The notes under the pieces were generated by a model, which was given only the letters and a program-made list of their open reading frames with translations, searched no databases and was not told where the DNA came from. A program made the position numbers and the translations under genes. A stretch of 64,000 bases of DNA from Pseudoxanthomonas sacheonensis (lineage in GTDB: Bacteria > Pseudomonadota > Gammaproteobacteria > Xanthomonadales > Xanthomonadaceae). Position 1 is the stretch's first letter, and each line of letters starts with the position of its first letter. The stretch covers positions 1 through 64,000 of the forward strand of contig NZ_PDWS01000017.1 of assembly GCF_010093305.1 (NCBI RefSeq), in the 5' to 3' direction. Shown piece by piece: positions 17,414 through 25,385 of the stretch.

Positions 17414-18778
17414 TTACAGACCCAGCTCCGCGGCGGTCTCGTTCAACGCCTTCCAGGCCTTCTCGAACAGTTCGTCGATCTGGTCCCGGCTGACGATCAG
17501 CGGCGGCGACAGCAGCATGGCATCGTAGGTCGCGCGCAGGATCAGCCCATTGGCCAATGCCTTGTCGCGGCACAGCTGCCCCACTTTACCGCGATCATCG
17601 AAGAATGCACGCCGGCCTTTGTCCGGCACCAGCTCCAACGCGCCGACCATGCCGGCGATGCGCGCTTCGCCGACCAGGCGGTGTTCGCCAAGTTCGGCCC
17701 AGCGCTGGGCCAGGTAGGGAGCGGTGTGGGCCTTGCAGGTCTCGATGATTTTTTCTTCTTGCAGGATTCGGATGTTCTCCAGCGCCACCGCCGTGCATAC
17801 CGGGTGCCCCGAATAGGTGCAACCATGCGCCAGTTCTCCGCCCTGGTCGGCCAGCACGCCGGCGACGCGGTCGTTGAACATCGCCGCGCCCAGCGGGATG
17901 TAGCCGGAGGTGATGCCCTTGGCCAGGGTCATCACGTCGGGCATGAAGCCGAAGTAGTCGGCGGCAAACCATTCGCCGGTGCGCCCGAAGCCGCAGATCA
18001 CCTCGTCGGCCACCAGCAGCACGTCGTACTTGCGGCAGATGCGTTCTATCTCCGGCCAGTACGTCCTGGGCGGGATGTACACGCCGATCGCGCCCATGAT
18101 GGGTTCGCCGATGAAGGCGGCCACGCGGTCGGGACCCAGTTCCAGGATCTTGGCTTCCAGCCGGCGCGCGGCAAGCAGGCCGTACTCGTCCGGATCCAGG
18201 TCGCCGCCGTCGGCGAACCAGAACGGCGGATCGATGTGATGGATGTCGGGAATCGGCAGCCCGCCCTGCTTGTGCATGCCGGCCATGCCGCCCAGACTGG
18301 CACCGGCCATGGTGGTGCCGTGATAGCCGTTGTGGCGGCCGATGAAGATGTTCTTCTGCGGCTGGTCCTGCACCGCCCAGAAATGCCGCACCAGGCGCAG
18401 GATGGTGTCGTTGGCTTCGGAACCGGAGTTGGTGAAGAACGCGTGGTTGAGATCGCCCGGGGTCAACTCGGCGAGCTTGGCGGCGAGCAGGATCGTGGGC
18501 TCGGTGGTGCATTGGAAAAAGCTGTTGTAGTAGGCCAGCTGGGTCATCTGCTTGGACGCAACTTCGCCCAGCTCCTTGCGCCCGTAACCGAGGTTGACAC
18601 ACCACAGCCCGGCGAAGGCATCCAGCAGTTTGTTGCCTTCGGCATCCCATACGTAAGCGCCCTCACCACGGGTAAGAATGCGCGTGCCTTTCTTCGCCAG
18701 CGCGGCGTTGTCGTTGAACGGATGCAGGTGGTGCGCGGCATCGAGCTGTTGCAGGGTGCGGGTGTCCAGGTGGTCCAT
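17414..18778 (-). CDS. spuC: Putrescine/polyamine:pyruvate aminotransferase (SpuC type)
   Basis: Class III PLP-dependent aminotransferase, 454 residues, the normal SpuC length. PLP lysine is Lys287 in TLAKGITSGY; VADEVICGFGRTG supplies the cofactor aspartate and NSGSEANDT binds the phosphate. The family transfers an amino group from putrescine or cadaverine to pyruvate, giving 4-aminobutanal and alanine. It lies downstream of a glutamine-synthetase-like gene, separated by a family C repeat, and upstream of potF. Substrate choice is inferred from context and resemblance to SpuC. Confidence 0.88.
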   Translation of the reverse strand: MDHLDTRTLQQLDAAHHLHPFNDNAALAKKGTRILTRGEGAYVWDAEGNKLLDAFAGLWCVNLGYGRKELGEVASKQMTQLAYYNSFFQCTTEPTILLAAKLAELTPGDLNHAFFTNSGSEANDTILRLVRHFWAVQDQPQKNIFIGRHNGYHGTTMAGASLGGMAGMHKQGGLPIPDIHHIDPPFWFADGGDLDPDEYGLLAARRLEAKILELGPDRVAAFIGEPIMGAIGVYIPPRTYWPEIERICRKYDVLLVADEVICGFGRTGEWFAADYFGFMPDVMTLAKGITSGYIPLGAAMFNDRVAGVLADQGGELAHGCTYSGHPVCTAVALENIRILQEEKIIETCKAHTAPYLAQRWAELGEHRLVGEARIAGMVGALELVPDKGRRAFFDDRGKVGQLCRDKALANGLILRATYDAMLLSPPLIVSRDQIDELFEKAWKALNETAAELGL

Positions 18779-18801
18779 GAAAACTCCGATTTGTGATTCC
18801 C

Positions 18802-18872
18802 TGTAGGAGCGGGCCCTGCCCGCGACGCTTTGATGATCGCGAAAGGCGTCGCGGGCAGGGCCCGCTCCTACA
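18802..18872. repeat. Paired inverted repeat, family C
   Basis: TGTAGGAGCGGGCCCTGCCC and its reverse complement within the 98-base gap between the glutamine-synthetase-like gene and spuC, inside a probable operon. An RNA hairpin here could influence the ratio of the two messages. Confidence 0.9.
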
Positions 18873-18876
18873 GGAT

Positions 18877-20259
18877 TCATACATTCAGAAGTAAGAACTC
18901 CCGCTCCCACGAACTGATCACGCGGAAGAAGGTCTCGTATTCCTTGCGCTTCACCGACACATAGGCCCGCGCGAAGCGCGTGCCCAGCAGCTCCTGCAGC
19001 GGCTTGCAGGTTTCCAGCTCGTCCAGCGACTCGCCCAGCGACCGCGGCAGCTCGAAACCGAGTTCCTGCGCGCTGCTGGCCAGCGGCGGGGTCGCTTTCA
19101 ATCCTTCGCGTATGCCAAGCAGGCCGCACGCCAGCGTAGCGGCCATCGCCAGGTAGGGGTTGGCGTCGGAACCGGCGAAACGGCTTTCCACGCGCATGTT
19201 CTCCGGCGTGTCCATCGGCACGCGCAGACCGCAGGTGCGGTTGTCGTAGCCCCATTGCACGTTGATGGGCGCAACCTGCCCCAGCGCCAGGCGCCGATAG
19301 GAATTGACGTTGGGCGCGAAGAACGCCATCGCCATCGGCACGTACTTCTGCAGTCCGCCCAGGTACTGGTCGAAAGTCGCGCTGAGCTTGCCTTCGCTCT
19401 TGCCGGTGAAAACGTTGTTGCCTTTCTTGTCCAGCATGCTCTGGTGGATATGCATGGCGCTGCCGGGTTCGTTCTCCATCGGCTTGGCCAGGAAGGTGGC
19501 GTAGATGCCGTGGCGCATCGCCGCCTCGCGCATGGTGCGTTTGAAGAAGAACACCTGGTCGGCGCGCGACAGCGCGTCGGAATGGGTGAAATTGACTTCC
19601 AGCTGCGCCGCGCCCGATTCGTGGATCAGTGTGTCCACGTCCAGTTCCATCGCATCGCAGTAGTCGTACATCAGGTCCAGGATGGGATCGAACTCGTTGA
19701 CCGCGTCGATCGAATAGGACTGGCGCGCGGTTTCCGGGCGGCCGGAGCGGCCGGCCGGCGGCAGCAGCGGGAAATCGGGATCGGTGTTCTTCTGCACCAG
19801 GAAGAATTCCAGTTCCGGGGCCACTACCGGGCGCAGACCGGCTTCCTCGTACGCCGCCAGCACGCGCCTCAGCACATTGCGCGGAGCCAGATCGTGCGGC
19901 TTGCCGTCCTTGGTGTAGCAGTCGTGGATGACCTGGGCGGTGGGATCGGTCGCCCAGGGCACCATGCGTACCGTGTCCGGGTCCGGGCGCAGGAACATGT
20001 CCGAATCCGAAGGCGAGGTCAGGTCGTAGTAGTCGTCCGGATAATCGCCGGTGACGGTGGTGGCGAAGATGCCTTCCGGCAAGCGGGTGCCGTAGTCGTG
20101 GGAGAACTTGTCGGCGGGAATGATCTTGCCGCGCGCGATGCCGGTGATGTCGGGCACCAGGCACTCGACCTCGGTGATGCTGCGTTCCTTCAGCCAGCGT
20201 CGCAAGGAGCTTTCCGGTTTTTCCGGCGCGGTTTTTTTCTGGGCCTGGCGTTGGGTCAT
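18877..20259 (-). CDS. Glutamine-synthetase-like gamma-glutamylpolyamine synthetase (SpuB/PuuA type), copy 1
   Basis: Glutamine synthetase superfamily ligase, 460 residues, that would join glutamate to an amine at the expense of ATP. Metal and ATP-site blocks are visible: PELEFFLVQ, GAAQLEVNF, AMHIHQSM and NSYRRLALGQ; the C terminus ends in WEREFLLLNV. It lacks the Tyr adenylylation region of ordinary GlnA. It lies 9 bases after puuD and before spuC, matching the order of Pseudomonas spu genes. Putrescine or another polyamine is the likely acceptor. It differs clearly from the copy at 21235. Confidence 0.87.
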   Translation of the reverse strand: MTQRQAQKKTAPEKPESSLRRWLKERSITEVECLVPDITGIARGKIIPADKFSHDYGTRLPEGIFATTVTGDYPDDYYDLTSPSDSDMFLRPDPDTVRMVPWATDPTAQVIHDCYTKDGKPHDLAPRNVLRRVLAAYEEAGLRPVVAPELEFFLVQKNTDPDFPLLPPAGRSGRPETARQSYSIDAVNEFDPILDLMYDYCDAMELDVDTLIHESGAAQLEVNFTHSDALSRADQVFFFKRTMREAAMRHGIYATFLAKPMENEPGSAMHIHQSMLDKKGNNVFTGKSEGKLSATFDQYLGGLQKYVPMAMAFFAPNVNSYRRLALGQVAPINVQWGYDNRTCGLRVPMDTPENMRVESRFAGSDANPYLAMAATLACGLLGIREGLKATPPLASSAQELGFELPRSLGESLDELETCKPLQELLGTRFARAYVSVKRKEYETFFRVISSWEREFLLLNV

Positions 20260-20268
20260 AAGTTGGCT

Positions 20269-21024
20269 TCAGTGATTGCGTTGTGCGGCGCGCGCCCGGC
20301 AGGCGTCGCCGAATGCCTTGAATATGCCTAGGTAGAACGGGTTTTCGGTGACGCGCCATTCCGGATGCCACTGCACGCCCAGCAGGAAACCGGGGCCTTC
20401 GTGGCGGAAAGCTTCGATCAGCCCGTCCGGCGCCACGGCTTCCACCTTCAGCCCCTTGCCCAGGCGCGCGACGCCCTGCCCGTGCAGCGAATTGACGCGC
20501 GCCGAGGGCGCGCCGGCGATACCGGCCAGCAAACCACCCGGATTGAGAGTGACGGCATGCACGGGAGCGTATTGCCGTTCCAACGGATCGGCTGGATTCT
20601 CGCGATGGTCCAGGAATCCGGGCTGCTCCTGCACTTTCTGGTAGAGACTGCCGCCGAAGGCGACGTTCACCTCCTGGAAACCACGGCACAGCGCCAGCAG
20701 CGGAACGCCCATACTGACCGCCAGCGGCACCAGCGAAAGCGTGGTCGCATCGCGCACGGGATCAAGCAGGTTGCCTTCGTAACTGGGCTCGTCGCTGTAG
20801 TGGTGCGGCTCGATGTTGCTGACCGCGCCGGTCAACAGAATGCCGTCGACCTGTTCCAGCAACTGCTCAAGGGGCAAGGCCGGCTGCAGCGTGGGAAGCA
20901 GAATCGGCAGCGCCCCTGCCCCGTCCACCACCGCGCGCACATACTTCTCGCCGGCCGCGAGAAAGGGATGTGGACCGATTTGTTTACGGTCGGTGGGAAG
21001 GCCGACCAGCGGCAGGCTGGCCAT
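20269..21024 (-). CDS. puuD: Gamma-glutamyl-gamma-aminobutyrate hydrolase PuuD
   Basis: Class I glutamine-amidotransferase-fold hydrolase that releases GABA and glutamate from gamma-Glu-GABA. Nucleophile Cys113 lies in LALCRGFQE and the His-Glu pair in VQWHPEWR; NSLHGQG is a conserved family block. Numbering is from the ATG at 21024 (251 aa), where homology begins; an in-frame TTG at 21054 would add ten residues and cannot be excluded. It opens the minus-strand run puuD, glutamine-synthetase-like, spuC, potF, DJ-1, potG, potH, potI, and is divergent from puuA. Confidence 0.92.
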   Translation of the reverse strand: MASLPLVGLPTDRKQIGPHPFLAAGEKYVRAVVDGAGALPILLPTLQPALPLEQLLEQVDGILLTGAVSNIEPHHYSDEPSYEGNLLDPVRDATTLSLVPLAVSMGVPLLALCRGFQEVNVAFGGSLYQKVQEQPGFLDHRENPADPLERQYAPVHAVTLNPGGLLAGIAGAPSARVNSLHGQGVARLGKGLKVEAVAPDGLIEAFRHEGPGFLLGVQWHPEWRVTENPFYLGIFKAFGDACRARAAQRNH

Positions 21025-21074
21025 CGGGGGAGGCTCGAAAAAGCTTGACGGCAACTTAACCTGCCTGTTTTATT

Positions 21075-21082
21075 TTTACAAC
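21075..21082 (+). promoter_or_regulatory. TTTACAAC motif in the puuD/puuA divergent region
   Basis: TTTACAAC occurs here and, inverted, at 30596-30603 in the puuR/transaminase divergent region. Sharing between the two divergent promoters of the island suggests an operator half-site of a common regulator. This is inference from two occurrences only. Confidence 0.35.
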
Positions 21083-21182
21083 ACCGGCCGCCCGATTACC
21101 GGTTTTATCCCGGCAATGGTGCATCGCGGCACCATTTCAGGACGCTTCAGAGCATCAGTATCGTCAAATGCGTTGAGTATTC

Positions 21183-21209
21183 TTGACAGCCGGATCTCTC
21201 TGGTAAGCT
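21183..21209 (+). promoter_or_regulatory. Candidate sigma-70 promoter for puuA
   Basis: Perfect -35 TTGACA (21183-21188), 15-base spacer, then TAAGCT (21204-21209) as a weak -10, about 25 bases before the puuA ATG. The spacer is shorter than ideal. The same TAAGCT followed by a G occurs before the transaminase gene at 30665. Confidence 0.4.
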
Positions 21210-21234
21210 GCCGCGAACCGCCCGTGACGCCATC

Positions 21235-22629
21235 ATGACCCGCATCCCAGACACCTCCCTTTCCGACATTCCCCTGCTTGCGCCGGCGGATGCGGCCACT
21301 CTGCGGCATCTGCCCGACTGCGAACTGGTCGACCTGCTGCTGCCCGACATGAACGGCCTGCTGCGCGGCAAGCGCATCACCCGCGATGCGCTGGAGAAGG
21401 TGTACCAGGACGGCGTATGCCTGCCGATGTCGCTGATCGCCACCGACATCACCGGCAACACGGTGGAAGAAACCGGCCTGGGCTACGACATCGGCGATGA
21501 AGACCGCATCTGCCGCCCGGTGCCCGGCTCGCTGCGGCCGGTTCCGTGGTCTCCCCGACCGATGGCGCAATTATTGCTGTCGATGGAAGACGCGCAAGGC
21601 GGAACCTTCGAGGCGAATCCACGTGAGGTGCTCAAGCGTGTGCTGGAACGTTACGCCGCGCGCGGCCTGAAGCCCGTGGTGGCGGTGGAGCTGGAGTTCT
21701 ACCTGTTCGACGCGCATCTGGATGCCGACGGCAAGCCGCGTACGCCGGTCAATCCGGTAACCGGCCGCCGCAGCAGCAGCACGCAGGTCTATTACATGGA
21801 AGACCTCAACGACTACCGCGGCTTCACCGATGCGGTGTCGGCCGCGTGCAAGGCGCAGGGGATTCCGGCCGATACGGCCGTGGCCGAGTACGCGCCGGGC
21901 CAGTTCGAAATCAACCTCAAGCACCGCGACGACGCCCTGCTGGCCTGCGACGATGCGATCATGCTGAAGCGAGCGATCAAAGCCGTAGCCCAGCAGCAGG
22001 GCGTGCAGGCCAGCTTCATGGCCAAACCGTTCGCAGAACAGGCCGGCAATGGACTGCATATCCATGTCAGCGTGCTGGACGACAAGGGCGACAACATTTT
22101 CGCCTCCACTCCGGAAGCACCGGCCGATACCTTGAAGCATGCGATCGGCGGCCTGCAGCGCAGCGCCAAGGACAGCCTGCTGCTGTTCGCGCCGCACGCC
22201 AACAGCTACCGCCGCTTCGTGCTCAACGCTTTCGTGCCGCTCAATGACGCCTGGGGCTACAACAACCGCACCGTGGCCATGCGTATTCCGCACAGCAACG
22301 AAGCCAACACGCGCGTCGAACACCGCATCGCCGGCGCCGACGCCAATGTGTATCTGGTGACTGCGGCGGTGCTGGCCGGGATGCTGCATGGGCTGGAGAA
22401 CGGTTTCGATCCTGGCGCGCCGGTGGTGGGCAATGCCTACGAGCAGACCGAGATACGCACGCCGTACTGGCGTCAGGCCATTGATGACTTCATGGGTAGC
22501 GACTTCATTCGCGAGCAGTTTGGCGAATCCTTCCGCCATATCTACGGGCAGCAGAAGTTGAAGGAAATGCAGACCTTCTATACCCAGGTCACTAATTTGG
22601 AATACGACTGGTATTTACGGGCAGTGTAA
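21235..22629 (+). CDS. puuA: Gamma-glutamylputrescine synthetase PuuA, copy 2
   Basis: Glutamine synthetase superfamily ligase of 464 residues, the closer of the two copies to E. coli PuuA: VVAVELEFYLFD, SPGQ-like APGQFEINL, MAKPFAEQAGNGLHIHVS, NSYRRF and GYNNRTVAMRIP are all in place. It makes gamma-glutamylputrescine from putrescine, glutamate and ATP. It starts a plus-strand pair with puuB (gap 160 bases with repeat remnants), divergent from puuD. Two ligases may serve different amines, for example putrescine and spermidine or a monoamine. Confidence 0.88.
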   Translation: MTRIPDTSLSDIPLLAPADAATLRHLPDCELVDLLLPDMNGLLRGKRITRDALEKVYQDGVCLPMSLIATDITGNTVEETGLGYDIGDEDRICRPVPGSLRPVPWSPRPMAQLLLSMEDAQGGTFEANPREVLKRVLERYAARGLKPVVAVELEFYLFDAHLDADGKPRTPVNPVTGRRSSSTQVYYMEDLNDYRGFTDAVSAACKAQGIPADTAVAEYAPGQFEINLKHRDDALLACDDAIMLKRAIKAVAQQQGVQASFMAKPFAEQAGNGLHIHVSVLDDKGDNIFASTPEAPADTLKHAIGGLQRSAKDSLLLFAPHANSYRRFVLNAFVPLNDAWGYNNRTVAMRIPHSNEANTRVEHRIAGADANVYLVTAAVLAGMLHGLENGFDPGAPVVGNAYEQTEIRTPYWRQAIDDFMGSDFIREQFGESFRHIYGQQKLKEMQTFYTQVTNLEYDWYLRAV

Positions 22630-22630
22630 G

Positions 22631-22772
22631 TGCCCCCTTCTCCCCTTGTGGCGCCCGAAGGGTGTGCAAAGCTGAGAAGGTGCCCGAAGGGCGGATGAGG
22701 GGTACGAGCGAAGCGAGTGCTCCAAGCATCACGCGAAGATCAAAATGGATCCCAGCGTTCGCTGGGATGACG
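22631..22772. repeat. Degenerate family D plus half of a family E repeat between puuA and puuB
   Basis: 22631-22700 resembles a decayed family D element (CCCTTCTCCCC, GAGAAGGTGCCCGAAGGGCG, GATGAGGGG). 22732-22772 is the right half of family E (ATGGATCCCAGC...GCTGGGATGACG). An ATG inside the latter at 22745 creates a false early start for puuB. Confidence 0.75.
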
Positions 22773-22789
22773 ATACGGGAAGTTCATTG

Positions 22790-24079
22790 ATGCGTGCTGT
22801 CGGACAATCCTCGTATCCACCCAGCTGGTACGCCGCCAGCGCCACGCCACTGCCCGAGCAACCGGCACTGCAAGGTGCGATCCAGGCCGACATCTGCATC
22901 CTCGGTGCAGGCTACACAGGCCTCTCCGCCGCGTTGGAGCTTGCCGAAGCCGGCTACAACGTAGTGATACTGGAAGCCGAACGCATCGGCTGGGGCGCCT
23001 CCGGGCGCAACGGCGGCCAGGCCATCGCTGGTTTCAGTTGCGGCGAGGCCAAGCTGGAATCGCTGGTGGGCTTCGACGACGCGCGCAGGATGTTCGACCT
23101 GTCGCGCGAAGGACTGCAATGGCTGCGCGAGCGCATCCGCAAACACGGCATCGCCTGCGACTGGCGCGATGGCCACGCCACCGTGCCGATCAAGCCGCGG
23201 CAGGAACGCGAAGTGCGGGCCGCGATCGAGGATTTCCGTACCCGCTACGACTATCCGGTCGAATGGTGGAACCGCGAACGCCTGCGCAGCCAGCTCGCCA
23301 GCGACCGTTACCTTGGCGCGCTGTACGACCCCAACAGCGGCCACCTGCATCCGCTGGAGTACGCGCTGGGGCTGGCACGCGCGGCGATGGCGGCAGGCGT
23401 GCGCATCTTCGAGCAGTCGCGGGTCACGCAACTGGTGCGCGGAGCCCGGCCCGTGTTCAAGACCGCGGGCGGCGAAGTGCATTGCGACTTTGCGGTCCTG
23501 GCCGGTAATGCGCTGCTGCACGGCATCGCGCCCGAGTTGGAATCGCGGGTCATGCCGGTCGGCACCTACATCGGCGCCACCGTGCCGCTGGGAGAGGAAC
23601 GCGCGAAGGAACTCATCCGCAACGACATGGCGGTGGCGGACACCAACTGGGCGCTGGACTACTTCAGGCTGAGCCGCGACCGCCGCCTGCTGTTCGGCGG
23701 CCGCGCCAGCTATTCCACCCTGCCCCCGCCCAATCTGCGCGGCACCATGACCCGGCGCATGCGCAGGGTGTTTCCCCAGCTGGCCGACGTGCAGATCGAG
23801 TACGTGTGGGGCGGCTACATCGACATCTCGCTCAACCGCGCGCCGCATTTCGGACGGCTGACGCCCAATGTCTACTTCGCACAGGGATTTTCGGGGCATG
23901 GCGTCGTCGCTACGGGGCTGGCCGGGAAACTCATGTCGGAGGCTATCCGCGGCCAATCGGAACGCCTGGACCTGTTCGCCAAGATCCCGCACCTGCCCTT
24001 CCCCGGCGGCCGCGCCCTGCGCACGCCCATGCTGGTGGCGGCGATGGCCTGGTACAAACTACGCGACGCCTTATGGTGA
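22790..24079 (+). CDS. puuB: Gamma-glutamylputrescine oxidase PuuB
   Basis: FAD-dependent amine oxidase (DAO family), 429 residues. The dinucleotide-binding motif is ILGAGYTGLSAALELAEAG with Gly39, Gly41 and Gly44, followed by the family block WGASGRNGGQ. The C-terminal FAD contact is AQGFSGHGV. It oxidises gamma-glutamylputrescine to gamma-glutamyl-aminobutyraldehyde, ammonia and peroxide. ATG 22790 is chosen because the open frame upstream (from 22745) is only translated repeat. It follows puuA on the same strand and its product is the substrate of PuuC. Confidence 0.92.
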   Translation: MRAVGQSSYPPSWYAASATPLPEQPALQGAIQADICILGAGYTGLSAALELAEAGYNVVILEAERIGWGASGRNGGQAIAGFSCGEAKLESLVGFDDARRMFDLSREGLQWLRERIRKHGIACDWRDGHATVPIKPRQEREVRAAIEDFRTRYDYPVEWWNRERLRSQLASDRYLGALYDPNSGHLHPLEYALGLARAAMAAGVRIFEQSRVTQLVRGARPVFKTAGGEVHCDFAVLAGNALLHGIAPELESRVMPVGTYIGATVPLGEERAKELIRNDMAVADTNWALDYFRLSRDRRLLFGGRASYSTLPPPNLRGTMTRRMRRVFPQLADVQIEYVWGGYIDISLNRAPHFGRLTPNVYFAQGFSGHGVVATGLAGKLMSEAIRGQSERLDLFAKIPHLPFPGGRALRTPMLVAAMAWYKLRDALW

Positions 24080-24085
24080 AGCGCT

Positions 24086-24310
24086 TCAGAGCCGGGTCAG
24101 ACTGCGCACCCTGATCTCGAACGGTTCCACGCATTGCGCAGAAGCCGCACGCTGGCGAACCATGGCCAGCAGCTCGGCGGGATCGAAGCGAACGTTCTCG
24201 TTCACCCGATAGGTCAGAGCCACCTGCCCCCACGCCACCGCCAAGCCGCTGTTCCAGACTTCGTAATCGGCGAAATAGTGGTGGTCGCACCGCCGCTCAG
24301 GTTCCGACAT
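24086..24310 (-). CDS. Small hypothetical protein (74 aa) downstream of the dehydroquinase-like pair
   Basis: A 74-residue frame starting MSEPERRCDHHYFADYEVW, overlapping the end of the upstream gene by 14 bases, as in a translationally coupled operon. It has no signal peptide, membrane segment or recognised motif beyond a Cys-x-His-His cluster. It ends 6 bases from the puuB stop on the opposite strand. It may be genuine because it fills the space between convergent genes exactly, but a chance frame in G+C-rich DNA is possible. Function unknown. Confidence 0.45.
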   Translation of the reverse strand: MSEPERRCDHHYFADYEVWNSGLAVAWGQVALTYRVNENVRFDPAELLAMVRQRAASAQCVEPFEIRVRSLTRL

Positions 24311-24746
24311 GCACATCGCATTCGCATTCGGCGCAGCCCAGATGCTCCAACGCCATGTCCAACGCGAGCGTATAGCTCTGGGCCATGTAGCCGTTCACCA
24401 CCGCCAGCCGGTTGCCGTTGCCTGCACGCATGGTGGCTTCCGGCGCATCGCAACTGTCGTCGTGCACTTCGATATAAGGCATATCCATGTCCTTCAACGC
24501 CTGCTGGACATGCGCGCTTCGTACACACGCGCCGGGATCAAGCAGCGCGATCTCGGCACGCGAGCGGCATGCGATACGCAACGAATGCAGCACTTCCCGT
24601 TCCGAGCCGCAGGCCCGCACGGCGATGGTTTTGCCCGCGCATACGGCGCGTTCGACCAGCGCGCCCAGCACTTCGCGCGGCAAGGCGGGCGGTGTGCGCG
24701 GAAACAGGCCGCTGGCTTCGGGGCCACGGATGATGACGATGGACAT
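24297..24746 (-). CDS. Type II dehydroquinase-like protein without catalytic residues, copy 2
   Basis: 149 residues beginning MSIVIIRGPEASG. The order of motifs follows AroQ (3-dehydroquinate dehydratase II): an N-terminal IRGPE where AroQ has GPN, a central LLDPGACVRS where AroQ has INPGAYTHTS, PYIEVHDDS where AroQ has P-IEVHLSN, and a C-terminal SYTLALDMALEHL. The catalytic Tyr, the substrate Asn of INPGA and its following His are absent; only the EVH histidine remains. I infer a dead or repurposed enzyme fold. ATG follows AAAGGAATCCC. It lies 19 bases after its paralogue at 24766-25227. Confidence 0.75.
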   Translation of the reverse strand: MSIVIIRGPEASGLFPRTPPALPREVLGALVERAVCAGKTIAVRACGSEREVLHSLRIACRSRAEIALLDPGACVRSAHVQQALKDMDMPYIEVHDDSCDAPEATMRAGNGNRLAVVNGYMAQSYTLALDMALEHLGCAECECDVHVGT

Positions 24747-24765
24747 GGGATTCCTTTGCCGGCTT

Positions 24766-25227
24766 TCAGAGGTGAACGGAAGTACCTGGGGCGTTGGCGC
24801 TTCGGCCCAAATGCCTGAGCGCAATGGCCAGGGCCAGCGAGTAACCGCTGGCGCGGTCATCGTTGACGACCACCGTGACCATCGGCGCGTTTCGCGGATG
24901 CACCTGCAGGTCCAGCACCTGTCCGCTGTCGTCGTGGACCTCGATGTACGGAGATTGGAGCTCGTCCAGAGCGCGGCAAAGATCCGCACCTTCGCGGACG
25001 CAATCGGCCGGATCCAGATCGCCCGAATCCAGCAGCACCATTTCGGTGTCGGGCTGGCGCGCCTGGCGCAGGCATTCGATCATTTCGCGGATACCCGCGC
25101 AGGTCCGGACGACCAGCGACTTGCCGGCAGCATGTGCGGCCGCTGTCGGCAGCAGGAGGGGTTCTTCTGTTCCCGGACCGCTCCATGGGAGTGCGGAGTG
25201 CGGACCTTGGATCACGAGGATGGACAT
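24766..25227 (-). CDS. Type II dehydroquinase-like protein without catalytic residues, copy 1
   Basis: 153 residues, paralogous to the next gene: MSILVIQGPHSA at the N terminus, VLLDSGDLDP in the middle, PYIEVHDDSGQ and GYSLALAIALRHLG near the end. The pattern again traces AroQ, including the helix after EVH, but INPGA has become LDSGD and the catalytic Tyr and His are missing. It is upstream in a probable three-gene minus-strand operon. No function is known to me; ligand sensing or an assembly role derived from the dodecameric AroQ fold are possibilities. The location inside the polyamine island hints at, but does not prove, a link to amine metabolism. Confidence 0.75.
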   Translation of the reverse strand: MSILVIQGPHSALPWSGPGTEEPLLLPTAAAHAAGKSLVVRTCAGIREMIECLRQARQPDTEMVLLDSGDLDPADCVREGADLCRALDELQSPYIEVHDDSGQVLDLQVHPRNAPMVTVVVNDDRASGYSLALAIALRHLGRSANAPGTSVHL

Positions 25228-25385
25228 CTGAGTCTTGCGGGCGCGTATTCAACGCAGTGACCGCAGGTTATTCCCGGCAAGCGTAAAGCCGCTATCCGCG
25301 CGGCCGGCCCGGAACATAAATCATGCGTAAAAAAGCCATCCGGCTGCCGGCCGCATCGTGCGCGGGGCGCGGTGGCGCCCCCGGA

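Noticed and set aside
17195..18796. A 533-residue plus-strand frame opposite potF and the aminotransferase
   Set aside because: Antisense shadow; the minus-strand genes carry the catalytic motifs and operon spacing.
25245..25385. Terminator-like GCCGG hairpin with a T-run after the MHS transporter
   Set aside because: The stem is only about four base pairs with an AT interruption; too weak to call.
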